Below are positions 28,147-37,307 of a stretch of DNA of 64,000 nt, one piece after another. The position numbers were made by a program, and so were the translations under genes. The first letter of the stretch is position 1. Every line of letters starts with the position of its first letter. The stretch covers positions 28,684 to 92,683 of the forward strand of contig NEVA01000016.1 of assembly GCA_002304445.1 (NCBI GenBank), in the 5' to 3' direction. This DNA is from Opitutia bacterium Tous-C4FEB (GTDB lineage Bacteria; Verrucomicrobiota; Verrucomicrobiia; Opitutales; Opitutaceae). The notes beneath the pieces are model-generated. The model was given only the letters and a program-made list of their open reading frames with translations, was not told where the DNA came from and did not search any database.

Positions 28147-28917
28147 GTGCCCCTCACTCCTCCAAAGCCTCTCACTCCGCTTACGCTCTTCAGCGTTGTC
28201 ATCCCCGCGCGCGATGAGTCCGAGTCCCTCCCCTCCACCCTCGCCGCGATCTATGCGACGTTCACGGCGGAGAAGATTCCCCACGAAATTGTCGTCGTCG
28301 ACGATGGCTCCAAAGACCGCACGTGGGCCGTGCTCCAAGAACTGCGTGCGACCATTCCCACCCTCGCTCCCGTCCAAAACCTCGACGAACACGGTTTCGG
28401 CCGCGCCGTCGTCTGCGGCCTCGATCACAGCCGCGGCGACGCCGTCGTCATCATGATGGCGGACGCCTCCGATGCCCCCGCCGACGCCGTTCGCTACTGG
28501 CACCTGCTCGGCCAAGGTTTCGATTGCGCCTTTGGCAGTCGCTTCATCAAGGGCGGCTCGGTCCACGATTACCCGCGCATCAAGCTCATGGTTAACCGCC
28601 TCGCCAATTTTTTCGTGCGCGTCGGCTTCGCCATCCCCCTCAACGACACCACCAACGCCTTCAAGGCCTACCGCCGCACCGTGATCGATGGCTGCCGCCC
28701 CTTCCTCGCCCCGCACTTTAATTTAACGGTCGAGATTCCACTCAAGGCCATCGCCCGGGGCTATAGCTTCACGATTACCCCGATTAGCTGGCACAACCGC
28801 AAATTCGGGGTCGCCAAGTTGAAGATCAAAGAGATGGGCAGCCGCTACTTCTTCATCTGCGCCTATGTCTGGCTGGAAAAATACTTCAGCCGGGGCGATT
28901 ACCGCCGCCGCACCTGA
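28147..28917 (+). CDS. Glycosyltransferase family 2, polyprenyl-phosphate sugar synthase-like
   Basis: 256 aa, GTG start just before the GT2 domain. Motifs are FSVVIPARDESESL, VVVDDGSKDRT and, in the DXD position, MMADASDAP; the C-terminal half has FGSRFIKGGSVHDYPR and LNDTTNAFKAYRR. There are no membrane helices. The order of motifs matches dolichyl-phosphate-mannose-synthase-like bacterial enzymes. The residues at the DXD site (MADAS) keep one Asp of the usual pair. Confidence 0.86.
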   Translation: MPLTPPKPLTPLTLFSVVIPARDESESLPSTLAAIYATFTAEKIPHEIVVVDDGSKDRTWAVLQELRATIPTLAPVQNLDEHGFGRAVVCGLDHSRGDAVVIMMADASDAPADAVRYWHLLGQGFDCAFGSRFIKGGSVHDYPRIKLMVNRLANFFVRVGFAIPLNDTTNAFKAYRRTVIDGCRPFLAPHFNLTVEIPLKAIARGYSFTITPISWHNRKFGVAKLKIKEMGSRYFFICAYVWLEKYFSRGDYRRRT

Positions 28918-29005
28918 GCTTTTTGTCACGAAATCCTCACCTAACCTCGCAAATCGGCACTCGACAAGCTTCCCCCCCACCGACTCGTCTTTCGTTTTGA
29001 TAACC

Positions 29006-32000
29006 ATGAAAACCAACCGTCCAACGTCCATCCCCCGGGTCCAAACGCTCTTCCAGGCGTTCGCCCTCCTCCTCGCGCTCGCGCTCGCGCCAGCCACTTT
29101 CGCCCAAGTCGTTTCCGCCGGCATGACCGGCTACGTCGGCGACAAGTCGGGTAAACCTGTGGCCGGTGCCACGGTGACCGCCACGCACGCACCGACCGGC
29201 ACCGCCTATTCGGCCACCACGCGCGCCGACGGTCGATTCAACTTCCGCGGTATGATTGTAGGCGGGCCCTACAACGTCAGCGTCGCCTCCTCCGGTTTCA
29301 AGAGCGACGGTCGTTCCGAAATCAATACCATCCTCGGTCAAGACATCAGCCAAGACTTCACTTTGGAGTCGGGTTCCGAAGTCTTGACCCTCGAGGCTTT
29401 CAAAGTCTCCGCCGGAGCCAATGATCTGGACGGCACCGCCACCGGTGCGGGCAATGTTTTCAGCAGTCAGCGCATCGGGGCCAAGCCCACGTCGGAGCGC
29501 TCCCTCGCCGATATGATCAGCGCCTCGCCCTTGGTCACCATCCGCTCTTTCGGCGGCGATCGCGAAGAGGCTCAAATCACTGCGGTCGGTCAAAACAACC
29601 GCTACAACTCGATTCAAATCGACGGTGCCCGCATCAACGACCAGTTCGGCCTCAACGCCACCGGTCTCGCTTCCTTCTTCAATCCCCTCTCGCTCGACAC
29701 GATCGAGCAACTTTCCGTCCAAGTCTCGCCCTACGATGTCCGCCAAGCCGGCTTCACGGGCGCGAGCATCAACGCCGTCACCAAGAGCGGCACCAACACC
29801 TACAAAGGTTCCGTCTACTATTATTTCCGCGGCAACGAACTCCTGGGTCAAAAACTCCAAGGTCAAAACGTTCGTGAAAATGTCCTCACCGGCGCCAACG
29901 TCGTACCCAAGCTGGAGCGTCAAACGTATGGCATCACTTTCGGTGGCCCGATCCTAAAGAATCGCCTCTTCTTCTTCCTGAATTACGAGAAATTCGAAAG
30001 CACGAGTGCGGGTCGCGACCAACGTCTCGGCGGCGCGGATTATTCGGCGATCACCGCCCGCTACGCGGCCTACAACACCGCCTCGGGGAAAAATATCGCA
30101 TGGGGCGCCCCGGTGTCCTCCGCCACCACCAACGCTTCCGAAGATGAAAAGAAAATCGCCAAAATTGATTGGAATATCTCCTCCAATCACCGCGCCTCGA
30201 TTCGCTACTCCTCGACCGAGGGCGAAGTCCCGCAATTCGGCTATTACGCTAGTGGCAGCTTTAATAACTTCCTCACGCTTTCCGGTGGTCCCGTGGGCGC
30301 TCTCCAAGGCCATTTTTACGCCCAGCTTCGCAAAGAAGAGTCCTACGCCGGCCAGCTCTTCAGCCAATGGACGCCCGACTTCAAGACCGAGATCAAGTAC
30401 TCTACGACCATCCAAGACCAGTTCACGCCCAGTCAAAGTACCGCTCCTATGGTCGCCATTTATGGCGTCGCCGGCAGAGATTTGACCAACGGCAACACGG
30501 TCACCAACGGCGCCGTGATCGCCGGCACCGAGCAGTTCCGCCACGGTAATCAGATCAATGTCGAAACCTCCCAAATGAGCGTCACCGGAGACTACTTCTT
30601 GAACAACTTCGTCTTCTCCGGCGGATTCGAACGCGAACAGAACGATTTTTATAATCTCTTCCGCCAAGGCTCCTACGGTCTTGTCGCCTTCCGTTCGGTC
30701 GCCGACTTCCTCAACGACGTTCCCACCCGCATCCAGCGCAATTATTATGACCCCAAACTGCGCCCCGTCGCCGACGTCTCGGACTTCGCGACCAACGGCA
30801 TTTTTGGCCAGGTCAAGTGGGACATTAACCCACGCCTCAACGTTCAATTCGGCGTCCGCTACGAGTTCGCCGAGAGTGAGCTCCGGCCTGCGCTCAATCA
30901 GACCTTCCTTACTACCACCGGTTTCAGAAACGATGGCACGCTCGACGGTTCCAGCCAGATTTCCCCGCGCCTCAGCTTCAACTGGGCTGCGGATGAAGCC
31001 CGCATCACGCAGATTCGCGGCGGTATCGGCCACTTCTCGGGCCGCGCTCCTTGGGTGCTTTTCTCAAACTCCTTCGGCGCCACCGGCGTCGGCAGCTTCA
31101 CCCGCACCTCGGCGGATGCGGTCAACCCAATCCCGCTCTCTTTCGCCAGCTACCTGCGAAACGATTTCGATCCCGCTAATCCAATCGGCAGCGCCGCCGA
31201 TAGCAGCGGTGCCCGGCGTGAAGTCGCGCTCTCCGACGACGGCATCAATCTGCCGTCTGTCTGGCGCGCCAACTTGGCGGTCGATCGCAAAATCCCTCTT
31301 TTCGATACCGTTCTCAGTCTCGAGGTCGTCCAAAGCTATAACGATCAATCGATTTTTATCTCGAACGAGAATTTGAGGAAGACCACCGTCGGAGCCGACG
31401 GCCGGCAGCGCTTCGGCGGCAATCCGGCAAGCAACACGGTTAATCCCCGCTTTGCCGCCTACACCAACATTTATCGCATCCGGAATGTTAGCAATGTCGG
31501 CGAATCCCGTTACTTCACCGCGTCTTGGTCCCGTCCGCTTAAGAATAATTGGGGCTTCGATGCGAGTTACGTCCGCGGCTTCTCAACCGACGCCCAAGCC
31601 ATCGGGCAAACCACCGCCAGCGGTCAATGGGAACGGAACGTTGTCTTCAACCAAAGCGAGGTCGAAAAAGGGATTTCGGACTTCGAGATCAAGAATCGCG
31701 TCATGCTGAGCTATACCCGCCAATTCGAGTTCGTTAAGAAATGGAAAACCACCGCATCGCTTTACTACGAAGGCCGATCCGGCAACCCCTACAGCTGGGT
31801 TTACAATAACAGCGATCTCAACGGCGACGGACGCAACGATAACGACATCATGGCGGTGCCATCCGGACTTGCCGACCCACGCTTCGATTTCTCCGGTCTC
31901 TCCGCTGCCGACGCGCAGACCTACTTGGATCGAATCAACAGCAACGGGCTGGGCGAATACGCGGGTGGGATCTCGGGTCGCAACGCCTTCCAAGAGCCGT

Positions 32001-32296
32001 GGGTCAATCGCCTCGATCTGAAGCTCATGCAAAACGTGCCAATCTACGGCAACGCCAAGCTCGATCTCTTCTTTGACTTCATCAATTTCGGATCGTTCCT
32101 TAGCCGCGACTTCTTCGGCTACTACGAAGAGGCCACGCTGCAGAGCAACGACGTCTTCCGCCGCCGCAACCTCGGTGGGGCCTCTTATGGTGCTGACGGC
32201 CGCATCCGTCCCACCCTCGGCAATCCGTCGAATCTCGTGATCGACAACGGCCAAAGCCGTTGGCGCATCCAGCTCGGCGCGAAGCTGTCATTCTAA
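29006..32296 (+). CDS. Oar-like TonB-dependent outer-membrane receptor
   Basis: 1096 aa. The ATG at 29006 gives a signal peptide ending in TFAQ; an earlier ATG at 28865 overlaps the GT2 gene and is unlikely. A carboxypeptidase-regulatory-like beta-sandwich (about 34-120: GYVGDKSGKPVAGATVTATH) is followed by a plug domain (SLADMISASPLVTIRSFGGDREEAQITAVGQNN), then a long barrel ending in LGAKLSF. This is the layout of Oar/SusC-related receptors, which take up or export large substrates such as peptides or oligosaccharides. A terminator follows. Confidence 0.92.
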   Translation: MKTNRPTSIPRVQTLFQAFALLLALALAPATFAQVVSAGMTGYVGDKSGKPVAGATVTATHAPTGTAYSATTRADGRFNFRGMIVGGPYNVSVASSGFKSDGRSEINTILGQDISQDFTLESGSEVLTLEAFKVSAGANDLDGTATGAGNVFSSQRIGAKPTSERSLADMISASPLVTIRSFGGDREEAQITAVGQNNRYNSIQIDGARINDQFGLNATGLASFFNPLSLDTIEQLSVQVSPYDVRQAGFTGASINAVTKSGTNTYKGSVYYYFRGNELLGQKLQGQNVRENVLTGANVVPKLERQTYGITFGGPILKNRLFFFLNYEKFESTSAGRDQRLGGADYSAITARYAAYNTASGKNIAWGAPVSSATTNASEDEKKIAKIDWNISSNHRASIRYSSTEGEVPQFGYYASGSFNNFLTLSGGPVGALQGHFYAQLRKEESYAGQLFSQWTPDFKTEIKYSTTIQDQFTPSQSTAPMVAIYGVAGRDLTNGNTVTNGAVIAGTEQFRHGNQINVETSQMSVTGDYFLNNFVFSGGFEREQNDFYNLFRQGSYGLVAFRSVADFLNDVPTRIQRNYYDPKLRPVADVSDFATNGIFGQVKWDINPRLNVQFGVRYEFAESELRPALNQTFLTTTGFRNDGTLDGSSQISPRLSFNWAADEARITQIRGGIGHFSGRAPWVLFSNSFGATGVGSFTRTSADAVNPIPLSFASYLRNDFDPANPIGSAADSSGARREVALSDDGINLPSVWRANLAVDRKIPLFDTVLSLEVVQSYNDQSIFISNENLRKTTVGADGRQRFGGNPASNTVNPRFAAYTNIYRIRNVSNVGESRYFTASWSRPLKNNWGFDASYVRGFSTDAQAIGQTTASGQWERNVVFNQSEVEKGISDFEIKNRVMLSYTRQFEFVKKWKTTASLYYEGRSGNPYSWVYNNSDLNGDGRNDNDIMAVPSGLADPRFDFSGLSAADAQTYLDRINSNGLGEYAGGISGRNAFQEPWVNRLDLKLMQNVPIYGNAKLDLFFDFINFGSFLSRDFFGYYEEATLQSNDVFRRRNLGGASYGADGRIRPTLGNPSNLVIDNGQSRWRIQLGAKLSF

Positions 32297-32323
32297 GCAG
32301 AGCCAAGCCATCCGCCCTCGCTC

Positions 32324-32355
32324 ACGCCGCTCCTTAACCGGAGCGGCGTTTTTTA
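32324..32355 (+). terminator. Terminator after the Oar-like receptor
   Basis: A 10-bp perfect stem (32324-32333 with 32340-32349), a 6-base loop and a six-T run. Confidence 0.92.
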
Positions 32356-32431
32356 TGCCTCGCGCAAATTGGCACCGTTTTGTCACCGGAGCGCCATAGA
32401 AAACGCACAATGCGCGGTTAGGTTATGGTAC

Positions 32432-33088
32432 ATGCGCACCCCACTTGAATCAATCCGTCTACTTTCTGTTTTAGTTTTCCTCACTCATTCTGGCTCTGGT
32501 CTATTGCCTTCATTATCCGCCCACGGTCGGCATATCCCACCGACGCCAGCTGAGATCGCCTGGTCGCGCACCGCCGCCATCGTAGAGAAACTCCGCAACG
32601 ACCCCCGGGCTTACCTGCCGCCGCGCCCCCCTGCGCCCGCCGGCGTGACTGACCTCGAATTCAGTGAGTTTTTTGCCCCAATCGTTGGCGATCGCGGTCT
32701 TGAATTAACGGATAAAATCCGCGCCCTCCACGGTCAGCGGGTTCGCCTACTCGGCTTCATGGTGCGTCAGGCTCTGCCGACCCCTGGCGTTTTGCTTTTT
32801 GCGCCCCAGCCCATCCAAGTCGACGAGGTAGAATACGGCGCCTGCGATGACCTACCGCCTCAGGTTGTCCGCACCTTTGTTCCCTTACCCGCCGGCGTTC
32901 AAGTTCCACTTGCAGCAGGTGCTCTCCTGCTAACCGGAACGCTCGAAGTCGGCCAGCAGTCTGAAATCGACGGGCGCAATTCCCTCATCCGGTTGCGCCT
33001 GGATACCCCGGAACTCACCCCACACAGCCAGTCCCGCCCCGTAGTTTCTACCGACTCTCCCTCCTTAAAAATTTCCTCCCAACCATGA
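32432..33088 (+). CDS. Secreted protein of unknown function upstream of alkaline phosphatase
   Basis: 218 aa from the ATG at 32432, where a signal peptide starts (MRTPLESIRLLSVLVFLTHS). The central part, LHGQRVRLLGFMVRQ followed by a beta-rich segment with a Cys (YGACDDLPP) and FVPLPAGVQV, resembles DUF3299-type periplasmic proteins, but I cannot be sure. The stop overlaps the phosphatase start by 4 bases (ATGA), so the pair is translationally coupled. Codon use is visibly less GC-biased than in the neighbours. Confidence 0.7.
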   Translation: MRTPLESIRLLSVLVFLTHSGSGLLPSLSAHGRHIPPTPAEIAWSRTAAIVEKLRNDPRAYLPPRPPAPAGVTDLEFSEFFAPIVGDRGLELTDKIRALHGQRVRLLGFMVRQALPTPGVLLFAPQPIQVDEVEYGACDDLPPQVVRTFVPLPAGVQVPLAAGALLLTGTLEVGQQSEIDGRNSLIRLRLDTPELTPHSQSRPVVSTDSPSLKISSQP

Positions 33089-35061
33089 AAAATATATCCT
33101 TAGTCATTCCGCTCGCCGCCCTTTGCGGCTTGCTCGTCTCGTCGGTCCAAGCAGCGCCCACAATCTCGCGGCTCACGCCTCCCAGTGCCCTTTTTTCGTA
33201 TGGCGACGCAAAACCCCCAATCATCGCCCGCTTCCTCCCTGGGCAACGCTTTGATCTTCAGGCGACCATTTCACCCGACGCAGGGGCAAAAATTGTTGGC
33301 GTAAAGTTCATCGTTGATGGCATTCCCGTAAGCGGCGCTGTCAATTTGACCGGTGCCACCGTTGCCGGCCTACCGGCTAACACCGCTGTCGCCACCCAAC
33401 GAGCTTACAGCAACATGACTCCCGGTGTTCACCACCTTATGGTCACCACCACCGACGATAAAGGTGTTTCTGCTCACGCTTCGGGAAATTTCGAGATCGT
33501 CGCTCTCGGCTCTGCCTCCGGGGCTAAAGTAAAAAATATTATTTTCCTGATCGGTGACGGGATGGGCATCGCCCACCGCACCGCCGCTCGCATCATGGCC
33601 CACGGCGTCTCCCAAGGCAAAGCCCTCGCCCCGCTAGCGATGGATACCTTTCCCATCGCGGGTATCCTCCAGACTTCGTCCCTCAATTCTATTGTGACCG
33701 ACTCCGCTCCCGGCGCTTCTTGCTACTCCACCGGGAATAAAAATAACAACAATCAGGAAGGTGTTTTCCCGGACGATACCGTCAATTTCTTCGACAATCC
33801 CCGGATGGAATACATCGGTGAGTACCTCGCCCGCACAGAAGGCAAGTCCCTCGGTATTGTGGCCACGTCCGATGTCTTCGACGCCACGCCCGCCGCTTGG
33901 GCGATCCACACTTCCAATCGCGGTGCTGGCACTGGAATCATCGATCAATATTTGGACGAATCCACCACCACAGCGAATCTCACCGTGCTCCTCGGCGGCG
34001 GCCGCAAGTGGTTTCTGCCCGCCACGACGGCCGGGTCTGCCCGTGCCAATTCCTCCGATTATGTCCTCCCCACGGAGCTCGCTACCGGTTGGGGCGTCAC
34101 CGCGGGTGCCCTCGATCCGAATCGCGACGTCATCGCCGGCTTTGAATCGAAAGGCTTCACTTACGCGGCTAATGCCACCCAGCTCAAAGCCTCTGCCGCC
34201 GGTGCTACCAAGCTCCTCGGTCTCTTCGCTCTCTCCAACATGAACGTCGCCCTCGACAAAATCGATGGCCGGCGTGGCAGCGGTTCGGTGGTAAAAGATT
34301 ATGGCTTCCCAGACCAACCCATGCTGGACGAAATGACCGACGCAGCCCTCACCGTTTTAGGCAAAAATCCGAAGGGGTTCGTTCTCATGATCGAAGCCGC
34401 CAGCATCGACAAACAAGCTCACGGCATGGATTCCGAGCGCTGGATCCTTGATACCCTAGAATTCGACCGAGCCGTCGCCCGCGCTAAGGCTTTCGCGGCT
34501 GTAAATCCCGATACGCTCGTCATCGTCACCGCCGACCACGAGTGTGCCGGCGTCAACATCATCGGTGCTTCCAGGGTGACCAACACCAGCCTCGCCGCCC
34601 GGGCTAACAATCCTGCCAGCGGCGTAGTCGGCCTGCGTGACCAAGTCGTTGGAGTTTACGAGAGCGCCGGATTCCCCGTCTACAGCATGCTTGCCGACGG
34701 TTATCCGGCGACCACCAATCCGAATAACAAGATGCTGATTGGCTATGCGGCCAACAGCGACCGCTACGAAGATTGGTTCAGCAACCCCCTTCCGCTCCGG
34801 GACAGTCAGCAACCGTTCAACGGTACCGCCCCGCTCAACACCTACCCAGCCGATCCGACGAAGCGTGACGTCACCGGAGGGTATTTTATCGCTGGCCAAG
34901 TCCCCGGCAGCAGCGCAGCCCACACCGCCTCGGACATTCCCCTCTACGCCTATGGCCGCGGCGCCGTCGCCTTCACCGGTACCTACGACAACACCGATGT
35001 CTTCTTCAAGATGATGTCCGGTGTCCTCGTCGGCACCTCGACCACGCTCTCAGAGCGCTGA
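33085..35061 (+). CDS. Secreted alkaline phosphatase
   Basis: 658 aa with a signal peptide (residues 1-23) and an N-terminal Ig-like domain (about 26-140). The phosphatase domain begins with NIIFLIGDGMG (metal ligand Asp158), has the nucleophile in VTDSAPGAS (Ser207), and the distal metal ligands in IEAASIDKQAHG and VTADHECAGVN. It should hydrolyse phosphate monoesters in the periplasm or outside. The catalytic domain is longer than in E. coli PhoA, with extra loops. It shares the less GC-rich composition of the upstream gene, so the pair may have moved together. A strong terminator follows. Confidence 0.9.
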   Translation: MKNISLVIPLAALCGLLVSSVQAAPTISRLTPPSALFSYGDAKPPIIARFLPGQRFDLQATISPDAGAKIVGVKFIVDGIPVSGAVNLTGATVAGLPANTAVATQRAYSNMTPGVHHLMVTTTDDKGVSAHASGNFEIVALGSASGAKVKNIIFLIGDGMGIAHRTAARIMAHGVSQGKALAPLAMDTFPIAGILQTSSLNSIVTDSAPGASCYSTGNKNNNNQEGVFPDDTVNFFDNPRMEYIGEYLARTEGKSLGIVATSDVFDATPAAWAIHTSNRGAGTGIIDQYLDESTTTANLTVLLGGGRKWFLPATTAGSARANSSDYVLPTELATGWGVTAGALDPNRDVIAGFESKGFTYAANATQLKASAAGATKLLGLFALSNMNVALDKIDGRRGSGSVVKDYGFPDQPMLDEMTDAALTVLGKNPKGFVLMIEAASIDKQAHGMDSERWILDTLEFDRAVARAKAFAAVNPDTLVIVTADHECAGVNIIGASRVTNTSLAARANNPASGVVGLRDQVVGVYESAGFPVYSMLADGYPATTNPNNKMLIGYAANSDRYEDWFSNPLPLRDSQQPFNGTAPLNTYPADPTKRDVTGGYFIAGQVPGSSAAHTASDIPLYAYGRGAVAFTGTYDNTDVFFKMMSGVLVGTSTTLSER

Positions 35062-35105
35062 TCCCCGACAGCGCGGTCGCACCCGGCCGCCCTCGGCACT
35101 CTCAG

Positions 35106-35135
35106 GCCGCTCCCTCACCGGAGCGGCTTTTTTTT
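35106..35135 (+). terminator. Terminator after alkaline phosphatase
   Basis: An 8-bp perfect stem (35106-35113 with 35120-35127), a 6-base loop and a run of eight or nine T. Confidence 0.9.
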
Positions 35136-35230
35136 GCCCCAAAAAACCCCTTGTTCGCCTCACCCGGTTCCCCTTTCACTCTCATCTTTATGATCTTCGC
35201 TCTCCCCTCTCCGCAATCCACGTTTTGACC

Positions 35231-36103
35231 ATGATCTATCTCCTCGGCGGTTCCGGCTACGTCGGCCAAGCTTATCAAGTCCTCCTCACGCAAAAGGGCA
35301 TTCCCTTCCGCAATCTCAAGCGCTCCGAGGTCAACTACGCCGACCCCGCGGTCCTCACCGCCGCCCTCCGCGCCGACAAACCCGCCTTCCTCATCAACGC
35401 CGCCGGCTACACCGGCAAGCCCAACGTCGACGCCTGCGAGCTCCACAAAGCCGAGTGCCTCGACGGCAACGCCGTCCTCCCCGGCCGCATCGCCGAGGCC
35501 TGCGCCGCCGCCGGCGTCCCCTGGGGCCACGTTTCCTCCGGTTGCATCTTCACCGGCTCCCGCCCCGATGGCACCGGCTTCATCGAGACCGACGCCCCCA
35601 ACTTCACCTTCCGCCAAAACAACTGCTCGTTTTACAGCGGCACGAAGGCCCTCGGCGAAGAGGTCCTCGCCGGCACGCCCAACGTCTATCTCTGGCGCCT
35701 ACGCATTCCGTTCGATCACCGCGAGAGCCCGCGCAACTACCTCACCAAGCTCATGCGCTACCAGCGCCTGCTCGAGGCCACGAACTCGATTTCGCAACTT
35801 CAGGAATTCGTCGCCGCCACCTTTGCGTGCTGGGAGAAACACGTCCCCTTCGGCACCTACAACGTCACCAACCCTGGCCAAGTCACCACCCGCCAAGTCG
35901 TCGACCACATCCTGAAGAGCGGCGTCCTCAAAAAAGACTACATCTTCTTCAAGGACGAATCCGAGTTCATGCACGTCGCCGCGAAGACCCCGCGCTCCAA
36001 CTGCACGATGAACTCCGCCAAAATCGCCTCCGTCGGCATCCAGATGACCGAAGTCAACGAAGCCCTCGAGCGCGACCTTAAGCGCTGGCAGAAGGCTTCC
36101 TAA
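35231..36103 (+). CDS. NRS/ER-like dTDP-4-keto-6-deoxyglucose 3,5-epimerase/4-reductase (predicted)
   Basis: 290 aa from the ATG at 35231, directly before the Rossmann motif LLGGSGYVG. The body resembles plant NRS/ER (UER1) more than bacterial RmlD: NAAGYTGKPNVDACELHK, SSGCIFTG, SFYSGTKALGEE, PRNYLTKLMRYQRL and GTYNVTNPGQV. Candidate catalytic residues are Ser103, Tyr135 and Lys139 (reductase) and Cys105 and Lys173 (epimerase). From memory of the Arabidopsis enzyme the epimerase pair is Cys115/Lys183, the same 68-residue spacing. It is followed by rmlB (19 bases) and rmlA, with no rmlC, so one protein may do both the RmlC and RmlD steps. Confidence 0.78.
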   Translation: MIYLLGGSGYVGQAYQVLLTQKGIPFRNLKRSEVNYADPAVLTAALRADKPAFLINAAGYTGKPNVDACELHKAECLDGNAVLPGRIAEACAAAGVPWGHVSSGCIFTGSRPDGTGFIETDAPNFTFRQNNCSFYSGTKALGEEVLAGTPNVYLWRLRIPFDHRESPRNYLTKLMRYQRLLEATNSISQLQEFVAATFACWEKHVPFGTYNVTNPGQVTTRQVVDHILKSGVLKKDYIFFKDESEFMHVAAKTPRSNCTMNSAKIASVGIQMTEVNEALERDLKRWQKAS

Positions 36104-36122
36104 CCCGCTTCTCATTTCTCGC

Positions 36123-37190
36123 ATGAACCTCCTCGTCACCGGCGGCGCCGGCTTTATTGGCTCCAACTTCATCCGTCAGCGTCTCCTCGAAAGGGGCTCG
36201 CCGCTCACGAAACTCGTCAACCTCGACGCCCTCACTTACGCCGGCAATCCCGCCAATTTGGCCGACCTCGCATCCGACCCGCGCTACGTCTTCGCCCACG
36301 GCGATATCGGCGACACCGCCCTCGTGACCAAGCTCCTCGCCGAGCACCAGATCGACGCCGTCGCGAATTTCGCCGCCGAGTCCCACGTCGACCGTTCCAT
36401 CGATTCCCCCGAGCCCTTTTTCCAGACCAACGTCGTCGGCACCCTCCGCCTGCTCAACTGCGTGAAGGCCCACTGGTCCAAGCTCCCTGAGCCCCGGAAA
36501 AGCGCGTTTCGTTTCCTCCACGTTTCGACCGACGAGGTTTACGGCACTCTCTCCGCCACTGATGCCCCGTGGAACGAGGAATGCCCGTACGAGCCCAACT
36601 CCCCCTACGCCGCCTCCAAGGCCGCCAGCGACCACGTCGTCCGCTCGTTCCAGCACACTTACCATCTGCCCACCGTCACCACCAACTGCTCCAACAATTA
36701 CGGCCCCTATCATTTCCCGGAGAAGTTGATCCCGCTGATGATTCTCAACGCCCTCGAGGGGAAACCGCTCCCCGTTTACGGCGACGGCCAACAGATCCGC
36801 GACTGGCTCTACGTCGAAGACCACGCCAGCGCCATCTGGCTCGCGCTCACCAAGGGCCGCGTCGGCGAGACCTACAACGTCGGCGGTCTCAACGAGCGCC
36901 CCAACCTCGAGATCGTTAACCGCATCTGCTCGATCCTCGACCGGAAGTCCCCTCGCACCGACGGCCAGCCCTACGCTTCGCAAATCACCTACGTCGCCGA
37001 CCGCCCCGGGCACGACCGCCGCTACGCCATCGACAGCGCCAAAATCCGCGCCGAGCTCGGCTGGGTACCGAAAGAGAACTTCGATACCGGCATCGAAAAA
37101 ACCGTCGACTGGTATCTCACCCACCGCAACTGGACCGCCGACATCACCGCCAAAAAATACGCCCGCGAACGCCTCGGCACCGCGAAGTAA
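36123..37190 (+). CDS. rmlB: dTDP-glucose 4,6-dehydratase
   Basis: 355 aa, extended short-chain dehydrogenase. It converts dTDP-glucose to dTDP-4-keto-6-deoxyglucose. The NAD motif is VTGGAGFIGSNF, the active-site strand is HVSTDEVYG (Thr-Asp-Glu of the dehydratase), and the catalytic motif is SPYAASK (Tyr and Lys present). The blocks NCSNNYGPYHFPEKLIPLMI and GQQIRDWLYVEDH are family-specific. It lies between the NRS/ER-like gene and rmlA in the same direction. Confidence 0.96.
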   Translation: MNLLVTGGAGFIGSNFIRQRLLERGSPLTKLVNLDALTYAGNPANLADLASDPRYVFAHGDIGDTALVTKLLAEHQIDAVANFAAESHVDRSIDSPEPFFQTNVVGTLRLLNCVKAHWSKLPEPRKSAFRFLHVSTDEVYGTLSATDAPWNEECPYEPNSPYAASKAASDHVVRSFQHTYHLPTVTTNCSNNYGPYHFPEKLIPLMILNALEGKPLPVYGDGQQIRDWLYVEDHASAIWLALTKGRVGETYNVGGLNERPNLEIVNRICSILDRKSPRTDGQPYASQITYVADRPGHDRRYAIDSAKIRAELGWVPKENFDTGIEKTVDWYLTHRNWTADITAKKYARERLGTAK

Positions 37191-37195
37191 TCTTT

Positions 37196-37230
37196 GTGAT
37201 CGCGAGGCGCGCAGCGACGCGGCGAGCCAT
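37196..37230. repeat. Dispersed palindromic element, copy 2
   Basis: A diverged copy of the element at 28061, in the 117-base gap between rmlB and rmlA (ATCGCGAGGCGC...CGCGGCGAGCCAT). Confidence 0.55.
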
Positions 37231-37307
37231 CACTTTACTTTCTACACGCCTCGCGCCCTCCCCGTTCCCCACCCTCACTTTTCCATCCTCTCTTCGCCCA
37301 CACCTTC

